From: Paenibacillus sp. NFR01
Lineage (GTDB): Bacteria; Bacillota; Bacilli; Paenibacillales; Paenibacillaceae
Length of the DNA: 64,000 bases
Direction of reading: 5' to 3'
Assembly: GCF_900111565.1 (NCBI RefSeq)
Contig: NZ_FOIK01000002.1
Coordinates: forward strand, 186,001 to 250,000
Shown here: piece after piece, positions 9,414 through 16,827 of the stretch
Position numbering within the stretch: position 1 is the first letter of the stretch
Layout of the letters: each line of letters starts with the position of its first letter
Position numbers and translations under genes: made by a program
The notes under the pieces: generated by a model
The model's database searches: none
Seen by the model: the letters and a program-made list of their open reading frames with translations, nothing else
Told to the model about the DNA's origin: nothing

Positions 9414-10579
9414 CGTCTTCCGAATTTGCGGAACAGATAGTAAATGCCGGCGATGACCGCAAGAATGATCAGCACGCCGATCCAGCCCCAGAACACCGAG
9501 GTTTTTACGGTTACCCGGAGGTCGGCCGTGGCGGATTTTCCTTGCGAGGATGCACTTAAGCTGACTACGTAATCGCCCGGAAGCGAATTGCTGCTGGACT
9601 TGATGATGGCCTGCGCTGTTGCCTTGGCTCCCGGTTCAATGCTGCGGACCGTTGACGGATCGAAGGAAACCTCCCACCCTGTCGGCACACCCTGATTGGA
9701 CAGAGCCACATTCTCCAGCGGCGCGCTGCCCGTGTTCGTAATGACCAGATTGATCCGCCGCTCGCCGCCGGCTTTGATATCCGTGCTAAGCAGATCATCC
9801 GAGGTGCTGAGCGTCAGGCTGTAGGTTCCGGTGACCACGGCTTCCAGCTCGGTCTGCGTATCGGTGGAACCGCTGGACGCCGTGACCGGTATTTTATAAG
9901 TGCCCGCTTTAACCTGTTCCGGCGGTTTTGCTTCAATGCTGATGTTTTTCTCCCCGCCCGCGTCGATCTCCACAGAGGTCACGCTGTTTCCGTCCGCCTT
10001 GATGCTGACATCCCAGCCTTCAGGCGCCTGGGAAGCGAGCGCATACGATTGTTTCTGGGCGGTGCGGTTGCGCAGCACTGCGCTGTAAGTAAAGGTCGTA
10101 TCCGAATGGCCCTGCATATTCGCTTGGTCCACGGCAAACTCCGATTTGAACGTGCCTTGCTCCGAGACATTGACTTTCAGGTTCAGCGTGTCCTGGCCCG
10201 GCGCGGTAACGGCGAAAGTATAGCCGCCTTTATTGACCTCCAGCGGCACTTCGAGCTGCAGGTTTACGCTTTGCGATTCTCCGCCCTTCACGGCCAATTG
10301 CTGCACTTGCCGGCCTCCGGCTGTCAGCTCGTATTTCCAGAAGTTCCCGTTCGCATTGAATCCTAAAGCCACTTTGGCCGTCGAATCGCCGTGATTGATC
10401 ACGTCGATCGGATACGTCACGGATTCGCCGGGCGCAGCCGACAGCTCGATGTACGGGGTATACAGCTCGACGGCCCCCGCCGCTGCGGCTTTGGGCACCG
10501 CGACATTACCTCCAAACCATCCGCTTGCCAGCAGCACGACCAGCAGAATCGCCAGCTTGCCGCCGTATTTCTTCCACAT
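9410..10579 (-). CDS. Secreted, membrane-anchored NEW3-domain protein of the ABC operon
   Basis: About 389 residues from the ATG at 10579 (GGAGG 7 nt upstream; the earlier ATG at 10585 is too close to the ribosome site). A signal peptide is present (LAILLVVLLASGWFGGNVAV, then KAAAAG). The body holds two to three NEW3 (NPCBM-associated, alpha-galactosidase-type) Ig-like repeats, with phrases such as VEIDAGGEKNISIEAKPP and NTGSAPLENVALSNQGVP. It ends in one membrane span (WIGVLIILAVIAGIYYLF) and a basic tail. Proteins of this COG1470 type often stand beside ABC-2 exporters. It diverges from the ECF sigma gene and shares its upstream region. Confidence 0.85.
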   Translation of the reverse strand: MWKKYGGKLAILLVVLLASGWFGGNVAVPKAAAAGAVELYTPYIELSAAPGESVTYPIDVINHGDSTAKVALGFNANGNFWKYELTAGGRQVQQLAVKGGESQSVNLQLEVPLEVNKGGYTFAVTAPGQDTLNLKVNVSEQGTFKSEFAVDQANMQGHSDTTFTYSAVLRNRTAQKQSYALASQAPEGWDVSIKADGNSVTSVEIDAGGEKNISIEAKPPEQVKAGTYKIPVTASSGSTDTQTELEAVVTGTYSLTLSTSDDLLSTDIKAGGERRINLVITNTGSAPLENVALSNQGVPTGWEVSFDPSTVRSIEPGAKATAQAIIKSSSNSLPGDYVVSLSASSQGKSATADLRVTVKTSVFWGWIGVLIILAVIAGIYYLFRKFGRR

Positions 10580-10804
10580 AACCATTCCTCCTCAGGCATC
10601 TGCTTCTTCGAACCGGAGCCGCCCCGGCCAGGCTTTCGAGGCGTCCGTTCCGTTTTTCCGCTTGGGATACGCACGAGAGGAGCCGGCGGATTTATGCCGC
10701 CAAATAAATTTTTTAGGGTCTTTCCAAGCGCCGGAGATCGTGATACAACGGAGGAAGAAAAATCACTGGGCGGAATGGAAAAGCGGCAATGGAGGAGGAT
10801 GGGC

Positions 10805-11416
10805 ATGGACCCGAGCAATGAAGCGATGGCCGGCCTGCTCGCGCAAATGTGCGAAGGCTCGGCCGCCGCGTTTGACGAATTTTACGCCTGCTACGCGCCG
10901 TTCGTCATGCAAATCGCTTGCCGGCAGACGGGCGACCGCATGGAGGCCGAGGATATATGCCACGATATTTTTCTGGAGGTGCTGCGCAAAGGCGGCGCTT
11001 ACGATTCCGGCCGCGGCTCGATTAAAGCCTGGCTTGCAGTGATGACCCGCAGCCGCTGCATCGACCGCCAGCGGCGCAAGGCAAGGAGCCGGCCGGTAGC
11101 CGATCCGGAAGAGCTGATCAGGGAAGACGCAGGTCCCGGCCAGGACGAGCTTGCCGTACGCAAGCTGCAGTGCGAAGCGCTTGGCGAAGCGCTGCGGCAG
11201 CTCCCGGACAACCAGAAAAAGGCGATCGTCGCCTCGTACTTCGGCGCCCAAACGCATCAGGAACTGGCGGCGTCCTGGAGCGTGCCGCTCGGGACGGTCA
11301 AATCGTGGATCAAATACGGCGTAGGGAATATGCGCAAGCAGTTTATGAAACAGGGATGGATCGACCAGCCGGAGGGAGGAATGCAGCATGAACCCGAGCG
11401 GAAACCAAAACGATGA
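10805..11416 (+). CDS. ECF (sigma-70 family) RNA polymerase sigma factor
   Basis: The frame is open far upstream, but GGAGGAGG at 10791-10798 selects the ATG at 10805 (or 10799), giving 203 residues. Region 2 reads FDEFYACYAPFVMQIACRQT, then AEDICHDIFLEVLRKG; region 4 reads QLPDNQKKAIVASYFGAQTH, then VPLGTVKSWIKYGVGNMRKQ. The last codons overlap the start of the anti-sigma gene by 29 bp, giving coupled synthesis. Regulon unknown. The divergent NEW3/ABC operon is a natural candidate target, but no clear GAAC...CGTC promoter pair was found between them. Confidence 0.93.
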   Translation: MDPSNEAMAGLLAQMCEGSAAAFDEFYACYAPFVMQIACRQTGDRMEAEDICHDIFLEVLRKGGAYDSGRGSIKAWLAVMTRSRCIDRQRRKARSRPVADPEELIREDAGPGQDELAVRKLQCEALGEALRQLPDNQKKAIVASYFGAQTHQELAASWSVPLGTVKSWIKYGVGNMRKQFMKQGWIDQPEGGMQHEPERKPKR

Positions 11417-12245
11417 CGGAAGTTTCGTCCGCCACTTCCGCGAAGAAGAATGGATCGACTACATCGATGGCAGCGTCGGCGCCGGCAAGCGGGAGCAGAT
11501 GGGCCGCCATCTGGGTACCTGTCCGCGCTGCCGCGGCCTTTACGAGCAGTGGGTGCCGCTGCTCGCCGATCCCTCCGACCCGGAGCTCGGGCCGGAGGGG
11601 GCCGGTCCCGCAAGCCCTGGAGAGGCGGCCGCAGGCGCCCTCCCCTTCACCGCGGGACCGCGGCCGGACCTGCCGGCGCCGCTGCTGCCGGCAGACCACG
11701 TGCGCCGCAGCCTGAGGCGGCGCGTTCTGCGGATCGGCCTGCGCCGCAGGCTGGCCGCCGTCCGGCCCTTGTACCGCCGGGGCGCAGCGGCGGTACTGGC
11801 CGCAGCCGCGCTGGCCGTGCTGTTCGCCGGCCTGCGCAACGCGGGGCTGGGTGCGGACAACGAACGCACCCGGTATGTCAGCAGCTACGAACCCGCTGCA
11901 CTGGCGGTGCTGAGCCGGCCGGAGACGGTCAGCTATCCGCTGGACTGGAGCCGGCAGGACCAGTTCTCCGGCAACGTCTGGTACAACGAACGCTCGCACG
12001 AGCTGTTCGTGCTGATCGAGGATGTCGCGCTGCGCGGCGACCATTCGATCCAGGCCTGGGCGGTCAAAGGCAACCGCCGGGATACGCTCGGCCTGGTGCA
12101 GATCGAAGCGGCCAAAGGCCATCTCTACGTGAAGGACGGCGGATTGGCCGAAGCGGACAATATCGCCTTGACCGTAGAGCCGGCCGGCGGCAGCTCCAAT
12201 CCGACCTCGCCGGATGCGGCACGGGTTCAGCTGCCGCGGCCTTAG
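11388..12245 (+). CDS. Zinc-finger anti-sigma factor with RskA-like C-terminus
   Basis: 285 residues. The N-terminal cytosolic ZAS domain carries the H-x3-C-x2-C motif (HLGTCPRC), which binds zinc and clamps the sigma factor. A Pro/Ala-rich linker is followed by one membrane span near 134-155 (AAAVLAAAALAVLFAGL). An extracytoplasmic domain at about 180-280 resembles the anti-sigma-K RskA C-terminus (WYNERSHELFVLIEDVALRG). It overlaps the sigma gene by 29 bp. Its last ten codons and stop lie in the first copy of a 30-bp tandem repeat. Confidence 0.88.
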   Translation: MNPSGNQNDDGSFVRHFREEEWIDYIDGSVGAGKREQMGRHLGTCPRCRGLYEQWVPLLADPSDPELGPEGAGPASPGEAAAGALPFTAGPRPDLPAPLLPADHVRRSLRRRVLRIGLRRRLAAVRPLYRRGAAAVLAAAALAVLFAGLRNAGLGADNERTRYVSSYEPAALAVLSRPETVSYPLDWSRQDQFSGNVWYNERSHELFVLIEDVALRGDHSIQAWAVKGNRRDTLGLVQIEAAKGHLYVKDGGLAEADNIALTVEPAGGSSNPTSPDAARVQLPRP

Positions 12246-12305
12246 GCGGCACGGGTTCAGCTGCCGCGGCCTTAGGCGGCACGGGTTCAGCTGCCGCGGC
12301 CTTAG
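12216..12305 (+). repeat. Three perfect tandem copies of a 30-bp unit at the anti-sigma 3' end
   Basis: Copies at 12216-12245, 12246-12275 and 12276-12305 are identical, and a degenerate start of a fourth follows. The unit begins GCGGCACGGGTTCAG and ends GCGGCCTTAG. It holds a GCGGCA/TGCCGC inverted repeat and a GCCGCGGC palindrome. The TAG in copy 1 is the stop codon of the anti-sigma gene, so expansion does not change the protein. Confidence 0.95.
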
Positions 12306-12346
12306 GCGGCTGGGTTGCGGCTGCAGTTTGCCCGGCCGTTATACGC

Positions 12347-12397
12347 AAAGAGGAAGGCCTGCTGCATCGAAATTCGGATGCCCGGCCTTCCTCTTTT
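12347..12397. terminator. Bidirectional terminator between the anti-sigma and aldo/keto reductase genes
   Basis: A long stem, AAAGAGGAAGGCC with GGCCTTCCTCTTT, with a T run on the plus strand and an equivalent on the minus strand. It sits between convergent genes. Confidence 0.85.
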
Positions 12398-12409
12398 TCA
12401 CATCAAGCT

Positions 12410-13273
12410 TTAAATCATATCCAGCGGTACCCGCCACGCCGGCTGCGGAAACGCTTCATCCAGCATCCACAGTTCATCCGGACGGAGCCGGATCTGCGCC
12501 GCTGCGGCATTCTCCGCGACATGCTTGCGGCTAGACGCCTTCGGGATCGCCAGTACCTCGTGGTCCCGGATGCTCCAGGCCAGCAGGATTTGCAGCGGCG
12601 TCGCCTCATGGCGCCGGGCGATCTCCCGCACCGTCCCGCTTTCGATCATCCCTTTGCGCAGCATGCCCCCTTGGGCGAGCGGCGAATACGCCATCACGGG
12701 AACCCGGTTGCCTGCCTGCCACGGCAAAAGATCATGCTCGATGCCTCGGGACCCGAGATGGTACAGTACTTGATTGGTGGCGCAGCGGTCGCCGCCCTGC
12801 ACCTCGTACAGCTCCTTCATATCGTCAAGATCGAAGTTGGACACGCCCCAGCGCAGTATTTTTCCGGAGGCCACCAGCTCTTCCATGCCTCTTACCGTTT
12901 CTTCCAGCGGCACGTCCCCCCGCCAATGCAGCAGGTATAGATCCAAGTGATCGGTGCCCAGCCGTTTCAGGCTTTGCTCGCAGCTCTGCGCAAGCACGTT
13001 CCGCCCCGCATGCTGCGGCAGCACCTTGGAGACCAGAAATACGTCGTCCCGGATGCCCCGTACCGCTTCACCGACCAGTTCCTCCGATTGTCCGTTCCCG
13101 TACATCTCCGCGGTATCAATGACTTTCAGTCCCATGTCCACGCCCAGGCGGAGGGCGGCGATTTCTTCGGCGCGGTCCGCCCCTTTTTCACCCATGAACC
13201 AGGTGCCTAGCCCGATCTTGGGCAATGCCGTTCCGTCCCGAAGCGTGATTTGCGGTGCTGGATAGTTGCTCAT
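12410..13273 (-). CDS. Aldo/keto reductase
   Basis: 287 residues from ATG 13273 (MSNYPAPQITLRDG). The open frame runs 81 codons further upstream, but that part is unlike the family. The catalytic tetrad is complete: D53 and Y58 (DTAEMYGN), K83 (LVSKVLP) and H116 (LLHWRG). The NADPH-binding end reads LAIPKASSRKHVAENAAAA. It is an AKR-superfamily carbonyl reductase; the substrate cannot be told. It lies about 100 bp downstream of the SMR pair on the same strand. No strong terminator separates them, so it could be read from the riboswitch-controlled transcript. Confidence 0.9.
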   Translation of the reverse strand: MSNYPAPQITLRDGTALPKIGLGTWFMGEKGADRAEEIAALRLGVDMGLKVIDTAEMYGNGQSEELVGEAVRGIRDDVFLVSKVLPQHAGRNVLAQSCEQSLKRLGTDHLDLYLLHWRGDVPLEETVRGMEELVASGKILRWGVSNFDLDDMKELYEVQGGDRCATNQVLYHLGSRGIEHDLLPWQAGNRVPVMAYSPLAQGGMLRKGMIESGTVREIARRHEATPLQILLAWSIRDHEVLAIPKASSRKHVAENAAAAQIRLRPDELWMLDEAFPQPAWRVPLDMI

Positions 13274-13376
13274 AGGTTCAAGATCCCCTTCTCCGATGGT
13301 AGTGTTACCTCTATCCTTACCACATTGACCCGGGGTTAACATCGTACAAGTGTCTATTTCTTTAACATTGCGCGCT

Positions 13377-13691
13377 TTACCCGAGCAATTTGAGTCCGAT
13401 GGCCGCTCCCAGGATCGCCACGATACAGGATATTCGCAACTTGCCGCGCGGTTCCCCGTACAGGGCCATGCCCAGAATCGCTCCCCCAGAAGCGCCGATT
13501 CCCGTCCACACCGCATAGGCCGTGCCCATCGGAAGATGTTTCATCGCCAGCGAGAGCAGCAGAAAGCTTGCCGAAAAACCGGCGACCAGCAGCCCCAGCG
13601 AAGACCATGTGCGGGTCTTATTCCATTGTCCAATCATCGCCACCCCCAGCATTTCGCAGCAGCCGGCGGCAAGCAGCATCAGCCAGTCCAT
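13377..13691 (-). CDS. ykkD: SMR family exporter subunit (YkkD-like)
   Basis: 104 residues with four membrane spans. It keeps the essential membrane glutamate of SMR transporters near residue 13 ([13 protein letters not shown]) and the [20 protein letters not shown] motif. Its ATG follows the stop of the upstream SMR gene directly, with GGAGGGG 6 nt before it. Paired SMR genes form antiparallel heterodimers. The guanidine-I riboswitch upstream points to guanidinium export, as shown for related Gdx/YkkCD proteins. Confidence 0.9.
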   Translation of the reverse strand: MDWLMLLAAGCCEMLGVAMIGQWNKTRTWSSLGLLVAGFSASFLLLSLAMKHLPMGTAYAVWTGIGASGGAILGMALYGEPRGKLRISCIVAILGAAIGLKLLG

Positions 13692-14036
13692 TTATTTCCC
13701 CTCCTTATGCACCGTTTCCGGCGTAGCCAGCTTCAGTCCGATCACCGCAGCCAAAAGAATCAGCAGCAGCGCAACTTTCAGCGGCTTAAACGGTTCCCCG
13801 AACCCGAGCATCTCCATCAGAACGGTTCCCGCCGTCCCCAGGCCGACGAATACCGCATACACTGTGCCCACCGGCAGGCGGGCACTCGCCGCAATCAGGC
13901 CGTAAAAGCTGACGGCAATCGCCAGAATCGTAAGCCCCCACTCCCAAGGCTGCGATGCATGCTTCAGGCCGGTAACCCAGCCGACCTCAAAGCAAGCCGA
14001 AACGACGATCAGCAACCATGGCCCCCATTTTTTCAT
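13692..14036 (-). CDS. ykkC: SMR family exporter subunit (YkkC-like)
   Basis: 114 residues from ATG 14036; an ATG at 14045 is possible but lies only 2 nt from GAGGGAG. Four membrane spans, the conserved Glu in SACFEVGWVTGLKHA, and LPVGTVYAVFVGLGTAG are typical of SugE/YkkC-type SMR proteins. It is the first gene after the guanidine-I riboswitch and its terminator, and is read together with the ykkD-like gene. The predicted job is proton-coupled export of guanidinium. Confidence 0.9.
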   Translation of the reverse strand: MKKWGPWLLIVVSACFEVGWVTGLKHASQPWEWGLTILAIAVSFYGLIAASARLPVGTVYAVFVGLGTAGTVLMEMLGFGEPFKPLKVALLLILLAAVIGLKLATPETVHKEGK

Positions 14037-14067
14037 TTCCCTCATCTCTCCCTCTTTGGTTTGCCGG

Positions 14068-14122
14068 AAAAAATAAAGCCCGGAAGGTGCTCGCCATCAT
14101 GGCGATACCTCCCGGGCTTTTA
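14068..14122 (-). terminator. Expression-platform terminator of the guanidine-I riboswitch
   Basis: On the minus strand AAAGCCCGGGAGGT pairs with ACCTTCCGGGCTTT through an inner GCCAT/ATGGC stem, then ATTTTTT follows. The 5' arm overlaps the aptamer 3' block, as expected for transcriptional control. Confidence 0.9.
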
Positions 14123-14215
14123 TCCCTCCGTGTGAACATGAACCTGCCGGTCCATGCGTTTTCCCTCGGACCTGCCAGCCTGATGAACCTTAAACCTGCG
14201 GCTGCGGAACCCTAG
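14107..14215 (-). promoter_or_regulatory. Guanidine-I (ykkC-type) riboswitch aptamer
   Basis: Read on the minus strand, the region holds the conserved blocks of the ykkC RNA in order and spacing: CTAGGGTTCCG at 14215-14205, GGTCCGAGGG in the middle, then ACACGGAGGGATAAAAGCCC and GGGAGGT. These form the P1-P3 core that binds free guanidine. The 3' block is also the 5' arm of the following terminator, so ligand binding would favour antitermination. It leads directly into an SMR pair, the commonest target of this class. Confidence 0.93.
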
Positions 14216-14392
14216 AAAACATAAATTCAGTTGTTGAATGCTTCAACTTTTAAATGATACGTTTCATTGGATCTTAGCAAACTCCCAGCCGAATTTCAAG
14301 CGTTGCGTGAGTGATAATTGCGACTCCCCGATATTGGATGCAGTGGTAGAATTAAACTGAATTTATCCTTTATGATTAAAGGGGGCAGTGTC

Positions 14393-15322
14393 ATGTACCT
14401 ATCCGGACATTTTCAAATCCACTCTTTAGCAGAAGGCATCTTTGCCCTCGAAGCGGCCGAATACGGCGGTGCCATGAGCAATGCGGGCATCATCGACATG
14501 GGCGGTTATACCCTCGTGTTCGATACGTTTAATACTCCTCAAGCCGGCAACGATTTACACACAGCCGCAATGGAGCTGCTGGGCCAGCCGGTCCGTTATG
14601 TGGTTAACAGCCATTTTCACGGCGACCATGTCCGGGGCAATCAGCATTTCGGGGATGCGGTGATCGTATCCAGCCGTCTGACCCGGGAGCTGATGTTATC
14701 CTCCCAGCAGGCATGGCTAGACCGGATGACGCCGCTGCTTCCGCAGCTTGAAGCCGACATTGCCGGAGTCAAGCGGCAGATAGACGAGGCCGTGGATGAG
14801 GCGGTCCGAAGCCGCCAGAATGGGCAGCGGATTGTCCTGGAAGAGCTCCGGGAATCGATTCAGACCCTTGAATTCCGTTATCCCGAGGTCACGTTTGGGC
14901 AAAAGCTATCGTTTCACGGCGCTGCCCGAAGCGCGGAACTTTTTACGGTCGGGGCGGCGCACACCCCGTGCGATTCGGTGCTAGTTTTGCCGGAGGAAGG
15001 GATACTTTTTGCCGGGGACGTCATTGCCGTCGACAACCACCCGCTGCTGACGGACGGCGATCCCGAGCACTGGCTGGAGGCGCTTTCGGAGCTGGAACAG
15101 CTCGGCGCCCGTCAGATCGTTCCCGGCCATGGCCCGGTCGGCGGACCCGAGAGCATAACGCGGATCCGGGAATATATCCAAGATTTGCTCGCCCTTGGCG
15201 CAAATCCGCGGGCAGGCCTCCCTGCCGCCGAATATCCGATACCGGAGGCCTACCGGGGCTGGCATGCGGATGGCGTTTTTCACCGTAATCTTGAATTTTT
15301 GTTTGGCCGAGCCTCTCACTGA
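14393..15322 (+). CDS. MBL-fold metallo-hydrolase
   Basis: 309 residues from ATG 14393, preceded by AAAGGGGGC at a good distance; upstream in-frame codons lack a ribosome site. The zinc motif HxHxDH is present as H74-x-H76-x-D78-H79 (NSHFHGDHVRGN). Later ligands are AAHTPCDS and LFAGDVIAVDNHP, then IVPGHGPVGG. A helical insertion of about 80 residues sits after the first motif. The overall form is like glyoxalase II/beta-lactamase-like hydrolases (SoxH/QuinP-type). Substrate unknown; it stands alone. Confidence 0.85.
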   Translation: MYLSGHFQIHSLAEGIFALEAAEYGGAMSNAGIIDMGGYTLVFDTFNTPQAGNDLHTAAMELLGQPVRYVVNSHFHGDHVRGNQHFGDAVIVSSRLTRELMLSSQQAWLDRMTPLLPQLEADIAGVKRQIDEAVDEAVRSRQNGQRIVLEELRESIQTLEFRYPEVTFGQKLSFHGAARSAELFTVGAAHTPCDSVLVLPEEGILFAGDVIAVDNHPLLTDGDPEHWLEALSELEQLGARQIVPGHGPVGGPESITRIREYIQDLLALGANPRAGLPAAEYPIPEAYRGWHADGVFHRNLEFLFGRASH

Positions 15323-15516
15323 CCACTCATGACGGCAGGCAAACCAGGCACGGAGAAATACGTACCCTGGCTTTTACGCCTAGGCTGCGGCGATGACATT
15401 ACGAGCATCTTGAGCATCATGTGCATGACCGCAATGACGACCGCTCAGTTGCATACGATAATACGGAGAGCAATTGGATGGAGATTGTAAAATTCTATTA
15501 AAAGGAGCGATTGCCA

Positions 15517-15912
15517 ATGAACGTTGTGATTCTTTTGATTATATTTATTGCCGTATTTGCGATTGTTCAGGCTATTAAAGCGAATGGCGGAGGCAGACCC
15601 GGAGGCTACAATGGGTCGGGCCGAAATCATTCGGGAGACGGCTTCTACACTACAGGAATTGACAGCACGCCGGATTTGAATTCCCGTTACGGTGGAGATG
15701 ATCACGATAAACAAGGGCATCACCATCAGGGACACCAGGATCATCACAGCCACCATGGGCATCACCATGACGGGGGCAGCTTCGGCGGCGGACATCACGG
15801 CGACCATTCAGGCGGGATCAGCGGCGGGGGCGACTTTGGCGGGGGCGGAGACTTTGGCGGGGGCGGAGACTCCGGCGGCGGCGATGGCGGCGGGGGAGGG
15901 GGAGGGGATTGA
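15517..15912 (+). CDS. Small membrane protein with His-rich and Gly-rich tail
   Basis: 131 residues; AAAAGGAG lies 9 nt before the ATG. One N-terminal membrane span (VVILLIIFIAVFAIVQAI) is followed by a polar stretch, then a histidine cluster (HHHQGHQDHHSHHGHHH) and a run of Gly-Gly-Asp/Phe repeats to the end (GGGGDFGGGG). The histidines suggest metal binding; the Gly-rich end looks disordered. I do not recognise a named family. A 194-bp stretch before it holds no visible gene. Confidence 0.7.
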   Translation: MNVVILLIIFIAVFAIVQAIKANGGGRPGGYNGSGRNHSGDGFYTTGIDSTPDLNSRYGGDDHDKQGHHHQGHQDHHSHHGHHHDGGSFGGGHHGDHSGGISGGGDFGGGGDFGGGGDSGGGDGGGGGGGD

Positions 15913-16048
15913 TCCCTCCTTAGCCCGCTTTTTTAGTCTCGGAGATAAGGCCCTATTCATTCAGTTCGGCGCCTACATTTCAAGCGTAAAACGGCTGATA
16001 CAGGGAAATTTGCTCTCATTGCTAACTGGACGCCGTTCAGAGTATTTC

Positions 16049-16486
16049 TTATTTCACAGCCCCGCCGTGGAAAAAGCATTCATAGATTTGCTGGCCTCTC
16101 AACCGGATGACCTCCGCGCCTTGAAACCAGTCCAGATCTCCGGTCGCTGCGCATTCATATGAATAATCTCCGCTCTGATAAAGCTCCGGGCCTCTGAACG
16201 GATGGGATGCCGATGCATGCCACAGCGCCTCCTTCAGGAAATCCCCGTTAAATCCCTCTCCATTCACCCGTCCTGTATAATTCATGGCCCAGACCGGCTG
16301 GCCGCTCACCCATACCCCTTCCTGGCCGGAAAATTTCTCGGAACCGAGATAGGTGTCAATGTACAGCAAATCACCCTTGCGATATTCCAGATCATGCGAT
16401 AACGGCCTTGATGACAAGCCCTCCGGGCCTTCACCGGCATAGGTAGCTTTTTTGGCTTCCAGCAGAAAATCCAACCACTCAATCAT
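16049..16486 (-). CDS. DUF5680-like protein under a LexA-type promoter
   Basis: 145 residues from ATG 16486. GGAGGG precedes this ATG, although at a long 12-nt spacing, and lies inside the coding part of the alternative ATG at 16507. The sequence (FLLEAKKATYAGEG, YLGSEKFSGQEGVWVSGQPV, WAMNYTG, LKEALWHAS) matches my memory of DUF5680, a small domain of unknown function sometimes fused to HTH regulators. No membrane span or catalytic motif is evident. A consensus promoter with a LexA box in its spacer lies 41-70 bp upstream, so DNA-damage control is expected. Confidence 0.75.
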   Translation of the reverse strand: MIEWLDFLLEAKKATYAGEGPEGLSSRPLSHDLEYRKGDLLYIDTYLGSEKFSGQEGVWVSGQPVWAMNYTGRVNGEGFNGDFLKEALWHASASHPFRGPELYQSGDYSYECAATGDLDWFQGAEVIRLRGQQIYECFFHGGAVK

Positions 16487-16527
16487 GCGCTTAATATCCC
16501 TCCGCATACAAAATATGTATCTTCTTT

Positions 16528-16556
16528 ATTATAGAACATTCGTTCGCTTTATTCAA
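16528..16556 (-). promoter_or_regulatory. SigA promoter with LexA (DinR) box in the spacer
   Basis: On the minus strand: -35 TTGAAT (16556-16551), 17-bp spacer, -10 TATAAT (16533-16528). The spacer holds CGAACGAATGTTCT (16546-16533), which matches the Gram-positive LexA consensus CGAACRNRYGTTYC at 13 of 14 positions. Bound LexA would block polymerase directly. Confidence 0.85.
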
Positions 16557-16827
16557 AGGATATTTTGCTACCGCTGCCGGCCCCGGCGCTGCTTGGCCGC
16601 CGTGTCATCACAAACGGTCGTCCGCATATGTCGGGATTACTCGTAACGGCAGACTCGGGGCACGCCTTCAAATACGCCTTCCTGCTCCCCCCTTTCATCG
16701 CTACATCAAACACCCACTCACAGCGCTTAAAAATACATCAATTGCTACAAACAAAAAAAATCCCGCACCCTTTCGGGCACGGGACAGGCTTTCGTATTCT
16801 ACGCGTATTCGAGTGTCTTGTTGGCCA
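16557..16827. other. Intergenic stretch without a gene
   Basis: Between the LexA promoter and the AraC gene I see no credible coding frame. The only structure is the terminator at 16753-16784. Confidence 0.6.
16753..16784 (-). terminator. Rho-independent terminator of the AraC gene
   Basis: On the minus strand TCCCGTGCCC-GAAA-GGGTGCGGGA, then eight T. Two G-U pairs form only on this strand, which fixes the direction. Confidence 0.85.

Noticed and set aside
10586..10790. An ECF autoregulated promoter between the NEW3 and sigma genes
   Set aside because: No GAAC/CGTC-type pair at 16-17 bp was found on either strand.
12216..12305. Tandem repeat as a CRISPR array
   Set aside because: The three units touch each other; there are no spacers and no cas genes.
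11450..12940. 496-codon frame across the anti-sigma gene and the aldo/keto reductase
   Set aside because: Runs through a terminator and two secure genes; Arg/Gly/Pro-rich product with no likeness.
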